This document shows positions 9,735-18,799 of a DNA stretch of 40,000 nucleotides, in pieces; within the stretch, counting starts at the first letter, position 1, and every line of letters begins with the position of its first letter. A model generated the notes under the pieces. The model had not been told where the DNA came from. It did not search any database and was given only the letters and a program-made list of their open reading frames with translations. The stretch comes from Glandiceps talaboti (lineage: Eukaryota; Hemichordata; Enteropneusta; Spengelidae), in assembly GCF_964340395.1 (NCBI RefSeq), contig NC_135551.1, positions 31,403,955-31,443,954 of the forward strand, given 5' to 3'. Made by a program: the position numbers and the translations under genes.

Positions 9735-11480
9735 TCACATCACTTTCCACCCACCCTGCTTCAGTTTATTTGGTTGTATTTTTGGTGTGTCGTCTTTCTT
9801 TTCAAGCGCCTTAGCAATTTGTTTGGCATTACCTCCTACCTTATCCTTATTCAATGCAGACGTCAAGTCATTCTCTGCTATTTTGTCTTTTGGGTTATTT
9901 GGAAGTCTTTTAGGGAGCCCTGCTGGTTTTTGTCGAATCTTTTTATTTGGGACGAGAGGATTTGCAATAGCCCCATTCGAATTAGCCGCTGCAGTATTTT
10001 CACATGTGTCTGATGGATTCGACTTGGCGTCACTTCGTTTTAGTTGTGGTGATCTAGTGTCTGGTTTTTGTGGTACTGAAGGCTTCATGATATTTGCGTC
10101 AGCCCTCTTGGTTTTTGGACTTCTAAAGTTAGGTACTTTCTTGATATCTGCTACGGTTGTATCAGCAGGTGATGAATTATACTGCAGTGGCGTATAAACT
10201 GACTCATTGCCTGGGATTTCAAGACCCTTGTAAATATGTTCTTGTTTTGCCTGTCCAGTGGCCACCCCGTCGTCGATGTGCACGACTTCATATGTACCAT
10301 TCCTCTCTGGATTTCGATGTTTTTGATGAGACAGAGGACTGTTAGCGTACGCCTCGTCATGTCTTGGACTTCGTGGTTTCTGTGACTCGTCTAGAAGGTT
10401 ACAAGAGTCATAATGTAACTGCTGACTTTTGTCTGGTTGGTCAACATATGCATTCTTTGCATCTTCATCAATATCTGAAGTTGAGGCCGTCTGCTCACTT
10501 TTTAATTCAAGAAGAATTTGACTGTTAACATAGTCATGGCCAGTAGACTTTTCACTCTCTTTTGATTTGAAGGGAATCAGATGTCGAAATTTCCATAGCA
10601 CTACCACACACATAAGTGCAATAACGAGTAGGACAATTATGATGACGAGGACGATGACAACAGGAAGGAGAGAGGTCGAGTCCTCAGGTGTTGGGTTGAT
10701 GATAACTACAGTGGTTGTTGGTGTTTCAGTGGTGGTGGTAGTGGTGGTGGTGATGATGGTGGTGGTAGGAGTAGTAGCAGTAGTAGTAGTAGGAGATTGA
10801 GTCGTCGTAGCCTTAATCTCGCAATGTTTCGTTCTGTCGATGGTCGATTCACATTTTATTGGAATACTGTGGTCATTCTCGTGTAACGTCCATTTGTCTT
10901 GTATGTCTGGGAGATGTGCGTAGATTTGCGTTCCTTGGTTTGATTGGCCCTGTCTTGTCCAAGTTAGACTGGATTTTGTATCGCTCCGATCTGTACATAA
11001 TGTTTCTAGTTCATAACCTGGAGTTTCATGTATATATGAGGTGTTATGATAACAAGTTAGGTTTGTATTTGATGGAAATTTGACAAATACACCAGCGTTA
11101 TTAGATCTGGTTAATACGGTACCATTCATCACCGTGACACAGCGATATATCGATGTGTTCTCAATGCCACTTGTGTTTACCACTATTAAGTCATAATCAC
11201 CTGAATGCGACGGACCAACCGCAGTGTATCGGGAAAGGTCAAAGTCAGCTGAGTCGTCCACTATCTGGCCGTTAACAGCGATCAGAGTTTCGTTCATCTC
11301 CCAACCAACTGAGTAAACGGAGTCACAAATCTCAAGCCCGTCGAACTCACAGTGTAAGGTTGTGTTATGACTCTCTACTACCTGGACATCTGTTGGGTCT
11401 GTTCGAATACTCGGTTCGGCATTTATAAGACCACTAATGAGTTCAAGGAGTAACACCAAAACAATTCCTATGTCACACAT
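9735..11480 (-). CDS. Intronless IgSF type I receptor, two-Ig-domain variant (gene B)
   Basis: The product is 581 aa, the near-identical tandem paralog of gene A. It keeps the signal peptide (1-21), Ig1 with C44/W60/C114, Ig2 with its four cysteines, the Thr-rich stalk, the membrane span (about 271-296) and the full tail including SVYTPL (Y429) and both YxN sites. It lacks gene A residues 224-324, the whole third Ig domain and the start of the stalk, through a 303-bp in-frame deletion. Ig2 therefore joins the Thr stalk directly. Over the aligned 1746 bp I count five substitutions. Four change residues (gene A numbering G104S, T436S, H454Q, K608N) and one is silent (A433). G104S creates an N-T-S sequon at N102. 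Gene C retains Ig3, so the loss is derived. The frame is intact, so a functional short isoform is plausible. Confidence 0.9.
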   Translation of the reverse strand: MCDIGIVLVLLLELISGLINAEPSIRTDPTDVQVVESHNTTLHCEFDGLEICDSVYSVGWEMNETLIAVNGQIVDDSADFDLSRYTAVGPSHSGDYDLIVVNTSGIENTSIYRCVTVMNGTVLTRSNNAGVFVKFPSNTNLTCYHNTSYIHETPGYELETLCTDRSDTKSSLTWTRQGQSNQGTQIYAHLPDIQDKWTLHENDHSIPIKCESTIDRTKHCEIKATTTQSPTTTTATTPTTTIITTTTTTTTETPTTTVVIINPTPEDSTSLLPVVIVLVIIIVLLVIALMCVVVLWKFRHLIPFKSKESEKSTGHDYVNSQILLELKSEQTASTSDIDEDAKNAYVDQPDKSQQLHYDSCNLLDESQKPRSPRHDEAYANSPLSHQKHRNPERNGTYEVVHIDDGVATGQAKQEHIYKGLEIPGNESVYTPLQYNSSPADTTVADIKKVPNFRSPKTKRADANIMKPSVPQKPDTRSPQLKRSDAKSNPSDTCENTAAANSNGAIANPLVPNKKIRQKPAGLPKRLPNNPKDKIAENDLTSALNKDKVGGNAKQIAKALEKKDDTPKIQPNKLKQGGWKVM

Positions 11481-11693
11481 CGTGTTTGCTGTTCAGAAAT
11501 CAAATAACTATCCAACTTATCCGTCGTGGTTGAATTTGTTGTTCGTTCTGAATTAGAACCACACGGAAGTAAAAGTCATATATTCGCCTGACATGGATAC
11601 ACAGAAATCACGTGATCAAACAGTGGCACCTTCAATGGCCTGTCTAAATATATCCCGGGCTTTTTAGAAAGAGCGTCAACACGTGACTATTTT
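11481..11693 (-). promoter_or_regulatory. Putative promoter and 5' UTR of gene B
   Basis: This is the copy of 2428-2640 and looks identical. Both CACGTG E-boxes (11609-11614 and 11680-11685) and the TATA-like TATATTT on the minus strand at about 11646-11653 are kept. If genes A and B differ in expression, the cause is unlikely to be in this proximal stretch. The adjoining GTAT array is, however, longer here. Confidence 0.3.
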
Positions 11694-11712
11694 ATTTAAT
11701 TGTCCTGTCGAG

Positions 11713-11714
<2 letters not shown>

Positions 11715-11743
<29 letters not shown>

Positions 11744-12150
11744 TGTATGTATGTATGTATGTATGTATGTATGTATGTATGTATGTATGTATGTATGTAT
11801 GTATGTATGTATGCATGCATGCATGCATGCATGCATGTATGTATGTATGTATGTATGTATGTATGCATGCATGCATGCATGCAAGTATGTATGTATGTAT
11901 GTATGTATGTATGTATGTATGTATGCATGCATGTATGTATGTATGTATGTATGTATGTATGTATGTATGTATGTATGTATGTATGTATGTATGTATGAAT
12001 GTATGCATGTATGTATGTATGTATGTATGTATGTATGTATGTATGTATGTATGTATGTATGCATGCATGCATGCATGCATGCATGCATGCATGCATGCAT
12101 GCATGTATGTATGTATGTATGTATGTATGTATGTATGTATGTATGTATGT
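11715..12150. repeat. (GTAT)n/(GCAT)n compound microsatellite, copy 2
   Basis: About 436 bp, some 130 bp longer than the copy 1 array, with GCAT blocks at different places and sizes (for example about 12059-12104). It shows that the array has changed by block gain or loss since duplication. Confidence 0.97.
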
Positions 12151-12315
<165 letters not shown>

Positions 12316-13252
12316 TATGCATGTAGCTATGTTTTTATGTATGTGTCTTGTATCTATGTAACTGTATATTTTTCATATTTGAAAATGTCAGTGTCCTTAC
12401 TCGTAAGCTTATTGGAAACCAATCCGTTTAAACGGTTTTAATAGTAATAATTCTGTACACTCGCCGAATGAGAAAGTTGTCAATTTATGTCATTTATACA
12501 AGTTTATTCTTTGAAACGAGGACAAAACAGGAAATCTGTAAACCGTCCAGTCAGTAAGGCTAACAAAAGTTTTAGCTGTTACTATTTGGAAGTTCGATGT
12601 AACCGAATTAATTGGGTCGCAAATCGTCAGAAACGTTTGATTTTAGTCTTTTCTTGCGAATGTGATATTAGGTTAAATTATCGATTGAATAAAACGTTAC
12701 CATTGCATGTCACTACACATAATTTCAAACTGCCATGCACAGTGCAATGTATCCAGTGTAAATGTTATGCTGAATCTATGCACTTTTCAATAGTGCGCCC
12801 TCACATAGTTGTGATGGGAAATTAATAGATACAATGTTATATCAGTTGTGTGTTTGTATAAAGGATTGATATCAGTGTAAATGGGATGGACAAAAGTTAT
12901 AACTTACGTGGACATTTTTCTGACAAATATTCTTATTTGTTACTTTTTTGTACAAAATATGAAGTCACAGAAAGGTGAAAACATTGCCAACTATACAATG
13001 TATTTTAACGGACGCAATACATCACATTTACTGAAATAGCGCAAATACTGATTAAAATATTTTTCCTTGAATGTTCGTTGAAAGTAGCATCCTAAGCCTA
13101 ATATAGACATTGTCAACAGTTCAATTGTGGTTAGAGATCTGTGGAAACGAATATAGTAAACAATTACCACAATACAATGAAATCTTACGGATATGAAGTA
13201 CACATAAAACGAATGTGATACTTGAATTCTCAAGAATATCCTCTCATCCTGA
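12316..13252. other. Noncoding spacer of copy 2
   Basis: This is the counterpart of 3131-4080. An ORF of 112 codons at 12487-12825 aligns with a 91-codon ORF in copy 1. The two differ by a frame-changing 1-bp indel and several replacements, so I do not regard it as a gene. Confidence 0.6.
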
Positions 13253-13979
13253 TGACTCAGCTTCAAGACCCTTTTCCGGCAAAATATGCATATGAATAAA
13301 TCAAAACTCGCCAATCCTTGCTTTCCACAAAACATAAGTTTAATAAAATTACAGATATTTTGCGGGAAAGAGTTTCTGATTGAATGCAATTCGATGTTCT
13401 AAACGTGGTCCGCGACCGGAACAATCATGGCGACAGTACGTATATTTGTCAATCTGATTAAAATCTGATGTAGATGTCAGCTAATCGTTCATTGTTATTT
13501 TACCTCGGTATTATTGCTTGAATTGACCTTTGTGATACATGTTTACGTTTTCGTCTTGTTGGTACGTTTTCGTCATGATGGTACGTTTTCGTCATGATGG
13601 TACGTTTTCGTCATGATGGTACGTTTTCGTCTTGATGGTACGTTTTCGTCATGATGGTACGTTTTCGTCTTGATGGTACGTTTTCGTCATGATGGTACGT
13701 TTTCGTCATGATGGTACGTTTTCGTCATGATGGTACGTTTTCGTCTTGATGGTACGTTTTCGTCTTGATGGTACGTTTTCGTCTTGATGATACGTTTTCG
13801 TCATGATGGTACGTTTTCGTCATGATGGTACGTTTTCGTCTTGATGGTACGTTTTCGTCTTGAGGCGGCCATCAAGACGAACGTAAATATGTATCGCTAA
13901 GGTCAATTCAAGCAAAAATACCGAGGTAAAATAAGAATGAACGATTAGCCGACATCTACATCGGATTTTATCAGATTGG
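13253..13979. repeat. Inverted-repeat (foldback) structure with minisatellite loop
   Basis: The left arm at 13450-13558 is the reverse complement of 13873-13979 at about 91% identity over about 108 bp, with roughly eight substitutions and two small indels. The space between the arms is filled by the 19-bp minisatellite at 13542-13864. A second, smaller inverted repeat lies to the left: 13271-13287 pairs with about 13355-13371. The block 13253-13874 is absent from copy 1, where 4080 joins directly to the right arm (4081 onward). No ORF or transposase is visible. Confidence 0.85.
13542..13864. repeat. 19-bp minisatellite, 17 units
   Basis: Units of GGTACGTTTTCGTCATGAT start at 13561 and repeat every 19 bp, preceded by one divergent unit at 13542-13560 that is itself the inner end of the left inverted-repeat arm. 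The main variation is CATGAT versus CTTGAT. The array ends in a 10-bp hairpin: TTCGTCTTGA pairs with TCAAGACGAA across an 8-nt GC-rich loop at about 13862-13870. Confidence 0.97.
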
Positions 13980-14040
13980 TATATTTGTATATTCCATGTT
14001 TAATCCTTTAAATGTGATGCGATGCATCTTTTATTTTTTA

Positions 14041-14293
<253 letters not shown>

Positions 14294-14554
14294 TCAGTTT
14301 TTCCATTGTGTGATTCTATATAGTCAATGACAACGGTGAATATACGAACACTTCCTCGTGATGTACCGACGGGGTGTTCAAGTCAACCATTGTATACACG
14401 CCTCGGAGATGTGCGAAATTTCAAGTTAACTTTGATGTGTCCATCATATTTTCAATTGATAGTATTTCTTATATCTGAAATGACAATACACTACATTCTT
14501 GGTTACCATGGTTACAGCTAAAACAGTGTTCACCAAAGTATTTATAACATATAA

Positions 14555-14982
14555 CACATAACCCCTATTCTAAAACAACTTCATTGGCTTCCAGTATCTC
14601 ATCGTATTGTTTTCAAACTTCTGCTCTTCACTTATAAAGCCCTAAATGGAATCTCTCCAAAATACCTCAAGAACTTAATTACACCTCGTTCTTCATTACT
14701 CACTCTTCGTTCATCGGATAAATGCCTTCTGTATACACCCAAATGGAATCTGGTTTCCTATGGTCGCCGCTCCTTCTCTTCAGCAGCTCCTGAACTTTGG
14801 AACTCTCTACCCCTGGACATTAAAACCTCTCCCAATGTTAACATTTTCAAAAGACGCTTGAAAACCCACATATTTCAGAGAGCTTTTTCATCTCCTTTCT
14901 AACTCTAAGCGCCACTGAACATTGTTTTCTTTGGATATTTGGCGCTATATAAATTTATTAGATAGATAGATAGATAGATATA
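14555..14982 (+). mobile_element. 5'-truncated L2/CR1-type LINE, copy 2
   Basis: The duplicate of the LINE fragment at 4717-5147. The coding remnant at 14555-14902 appears identical to copy 1. The GATA tail is one unit shorter (about five units, 14960-14982). The matching insertion point and flanks show a single insertion that was later copied with the segment. Confidence 0.9.
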
Positions 14983-15812
14983 TTTGCGATCAAAGTCCAC
15001 CATTTTGCGAGTTTAGATTATTGTTTTATTTGATAGATAACAACAATTTTATTACTGAACATAGGATGAGAATTATATTATTCAGGGAGCCTAAAAAGCT
15101 GCATGAATGTAAACAAAATCTGTCTTTGATCACAATCCTGCTGTATTCAGCAAATAAATATGTTGTTATCTAGTAGTTAAAACAACAACCTCAACTTGCC
15201 AAATGTGAAATGATGTATGTGTTATGTACAGTTGTCTTGCGAACACTCTGTTTTAGCTGTAAATTGAATCATGCTCATCAAATTGTGGTATATGTAACTC
15301 TTATGGTTTTTATTCCTCTATACACTATACAGTGCTAACCATCGGAATATATACTTTAAATATATTTGATAATGTTGATAACTCTATTATTATCAGAGAG
15401 ATTACACGATGCAGAATTGTTGAAAAATGAGCTTTCCCGGTCCCCAGGCATAAAGAAATACAGCTAAGAAAAACCAAGCCTCGCCTTTCACCATATTCAA
15501 ATTGTTCTCTTTCAACATGATGTTGTAAATATGGCGCAACCAATGATTCAGACTGCACTTGCTTTTGTTTTAATTTACCTTGAAGTTCGAGGGTTAGTCA
15601 ACATATGCAGGCAGTGGTAGACCCTCCGAATCTATGGTATATGGAACGAGAGGACCATGTAACCGTACGTCATGCCATGGGCCTCTAAACCACTTTGTTT
15701 GTGTACATGTGCAATCACCATAGCTGTCATGCATATCAAACTTACAAGCACTGCTAAGCCTGAGGGTAGTACCAGTAAGTTTAAAATTTACATTGTCACT
15801 GTTTACATTGAA
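14983..15812. other. Noncoding spacer of copy 2
   Basis: No gene is recognisable. It corresponds to copy 1 from 5148. Several substitutions and indels cluster after about 15400. Confidence 0.6.
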
Positions 15813-15840
15813 CCTCAGACCGCTATAATGGTGGTCTGAG
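15813..15840. repeat. Short inverted repeat, CCTCAGACC hairpin, copy 2
   Basis: The duplicate of 5964-5991, with one base changed in the loop region. The arms CTCAGACCGC and GTGGTCTGAG are kept. Confidence 0.6.
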
Positions 15841-16133
15841 ACTGAACGATCGAGTTTTGGCAGTTGATGCTTCGATAGATTGATTGATTCCCATGTTCAC
15901 GGAAAGGGTACCTGATCTCGACTCAGTCAGTTCGACACATGGAGTTCGATCGGGGCAAGCGCCCCTAACGTTGAAACTGGTATGAAGATCATAGTGGAAG
16001 GTAACTACAGCTTTTTGACATGAGTGATACTCATTATAAACAGGAAATACCTGTTTAAGATTAATAACGCCAATGATTGATATTGTCAAACCACGACGCC
16101 CATCTACTAGTAAGTTCTGAAAGTGAAATGCTG

Positions 16134-16200
<67 letters not shown>

Positions 16201-16215
16201 CGTCATCATCATCAA
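16134..16215. repeat. (ATC)n(AGC)n trinucleotide repeat
   Basis: About eleven ATC units (16134-16168) are followed by about ten AGC units (16169-16198), then a short interrupted ATC run. It makes poly-Met and poly-Leu frames on the minus strand in an unsupported 130-codon ORF (15823-16215), which I do not call a gene. Confidence 0.95.
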
Positions 16216-16472
16216 ATTAATATCAAATAGATTAATGGAAATTTGTAAGTCATCAAATCAATCCTCACTTTTACATGCACGTTTCTCACGTGGTATTTAC
16301 ACTCACAAATTTCATGTTCTTGGCTAATCCTAAAATATGTTCAAAAGTGTACGGGACACGAAATTAAATACTACCGCTGAGGGCAGCCTTCAATTTTGAG
16401 TTGATAGATCTAGACAATTACAAGTGACCACCTGGTTTCGTTTCAAAATGTTATACAAAGATGAATCGTACA

Positions 16473-16633
16473 GAAGACCGGTGAGGACAGTGACTGCGAC
16501 TTGAAAACTGCCAGTCGCAGGTCGCAGTTTTCAAGTCGCAGCTGCAGGTGGCAGTTTGCAAGTCGTAGGTTGCAGTTTTGCAAGTCGCAGGTCGCAGTTT
16601 TCAAGTCGCAGTCGCTGTCCTCATCGGTCTTTC
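16473..16633. repeat. Inverted repeat with internal GTCGCAG-type direct repeats
   Basis: Arm 16473-16510 is the reverse complement of 16595-16633 with about three differences. The arms contain GAGGACAG and CTGCGACTTGAAAACTG. The centre holds at least four degenerate copies of CAGTTTTCAAGTCGCAG and GTCGCAGGTCGCAG. No ORF is present. It could be a small foldback or MITE-like element, though no target-site duplication is clear. Confidence 0.8.
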
Positions 16634-18382
16634 ATAGAATCGAAAGCTAACCATTACTCTTTTTGTGAATACTACGTCACCCGGTGAAGAATAAAATATT
16701 TCTATGAAACATGACATCATTTCATGCCTGGGTCGTCACCTTTATCTTGCTGTTCTCAATGGTACACTATTAACTTGAATGAGAATAACCTTCACATTTA
16801 TAAATTAAACAGTGTTATGTACTAGAATCTAGATGATTCACTCTTACCAAAGTATATAGTGTATCCCATTATGAGAGGTAAAACTGGACTAAAATGAAAT
16901 CTACGCATGTACTTTGTTGTATGCTATCTACAATTGCCATGAGTATATAAAAAAAATTATGCCTAACAGTCAAATATGTAAATAGCGGCATCGTCTGCTT
17001 CTTGTTCCTTGTTTTCGTGAGTACATGGGTATACACGAAAAATAAATGCATGTCTTGAAATTCCGATTATGGCTGTCACGTGAGCGACATATCTAGTTAT
17101 AGACCCCAGGGCCCCATTACCACAATTCGTTGTCTCTTTCCCTGCTCTACCGAATAGCGCCATCACACGATACAGCCTTGAGCATTGCTCGGGGTTGTTG
17201 ACCTGGAACAACAGATTGTGAAAAGGAACGTCAAGTCCAGCTTTGATTAGTTTTGAATCATTTATCACTTGTCATGTTTTGCAATAAATGATTAAACCGT
17301 CAAGGTACTTGGTTGAAACCAAAGTCACATGCATATACAAAAGACCGACAAAAAATCCTATCTTGCTCTTCAAAATGTAGTTGACTCAACAGCTTTGTTT
17401 GATCCCCAGCGCGTGGGAAACAATGTTATGTTACTATAAAACAAGTTATTGGTCCATTGACTTTTAAAAATCAAAACAAATTTGTTTTATCTTGGCTGTT
17501 TGGCTGTTTCAAGTTGTACGTGCTATGCAAATATGGTCACGGTCAAGGATATCAGATACCATGGTGATAAGGAAGACCCAATGTTCCCTGTGTACAGAGT
17601 TTTATATACTTTCGAATTCAAATGTTGTTTTTTAGCTATTCTAACCCAGTATTTCAAACCATTAATACTTCAAAGGCATCTCTAGCTAGTTACACATCAA
17701 ACTCAAATATTTCTAACATAATGGCCTTCATATGCAATGCACTTAAGCCCAAATATTTAATCTTTCTGTGACCAAGTAAACATTAGAAAACTAATAGAGT
17801 GGGGATATTCATTGTATTGCCTTTCATCAAGGGACGTGTTCCAATGAAACATAGTTCAGAATTCGTTTAAATATAATACTCTAGTGTCGTCAACTAAACT
17901 TTCTGGCACATTCCTTCACTTCAGGTGTCAGAGCAGTAAAGTATCTTTTTACAAGTTTCAATGAAAGTTCAAGGTTATGGAAAATTTCAGCCTTATAGCA
18001 TTTTTCGTCTTTTTGGGGGAAAATGGGAGTCATGTACGTGCTGTCGTTTTTTATCTTTCTTGACCAATGGAAATAACTAATGAGAGAGTTGCCGTTTGAC
18101 CAATGCAAACAAAATACCAACATACAATTTTGACGACAGTCAGGGGCCACATACCACACGAGTTTTTATTTAGACTGAAGAGTACAGGTCAAATTTTTAA
18201 CCCATCTACCAACATTTATGTGAACTCAGTCAGGTGTATATGCATTTCTTTGTACTCAGTAGGTGTGACAAAACAGAATAAAAACACCCTGTCTATTTTG
18301 TTTTGTGTTGTCAAAACACGGGCCATTGTCTACCTTTAAACGTACAATTCGTCTATTCGCAGACAGAGCGTCAAATCATGGA
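16634..18382. other. No recognisable gene
   Basis: AT-rich sequence with only short ORFs. The longest are 101 codons at 16963-17268 (minus) and 89 codons at 17890-18159 (minus). Neither resembles a protein family I know, and neither shows a signal peptide or motif. Confidence 0.5.
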
Positions 18383-18424
18383 AGTATCACCGACGGTGAT
18401 ACTTAATCTATACCGACCATGGTC
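18383..18424. repeat. Pair of near-adjacent palindromes
   Basis: AGTATCACCG and CGGTGATACT form a perfect 10-bp inverted repeat with one central base at 18383-18403. Eleven bases further on, GACCATGGTC (18415-18424) is a perfect 10-bp palindrome. Such sites can bind dimeric factors; function here is unknown. Confidence 0.7.
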
Positions 18425-18756
18425 ATGGAAGGGGTATTATAATGACTTGTGGTACACCTCATGACAGGGTTGGCCTCAAATAAGAAGTAAAATGTGGTTA
18501 AACTCAGTATACACGAAATGCGTTTATTTTATTAGTACAATATAATTATGAAATAAAACTATTCGTTAAGTTACATTCACATATGTGACGAGTATTATAA
18601 TTAATTATATTCCATGTAATCAGTATGAAGTGCCACCAATATCCTTATCTCATATCGATCAATAATGAACTACGTAACAGTAAATGACATTGAACCTGAC
18701 GATACTTGTGGTATGGCATTAGGTTGCTACTGTACGCTTCATGTCGATAGATTAAC

Positions 18757-18799
18757 CCTCAGACCACTGCAGAAAATAATGGCCTACAGTGGTCTGAGG
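18757..18799. repeat. Perfect 13-bp inverted repeat (CCTCAGACCACTG)
   Basis: CCTCAGACCACTG at 18757-18769 pairs perfectly with CAGTGGTCTGAGG at 18787-18799 across a 17-nt loop. The arm motif is shared with the hairpins at 5964-5991 and 15813-15840. Confidence 0.8.

Noticed and set aside
15823-16215. 130-codon minus-strand ORF
   Set aside because: Its N-terminus is the ATC/AGC trinucleotide repeat (poly-Met, poly-Leu) and the rest crosses the duplication breakpoint without recognisable protein features.
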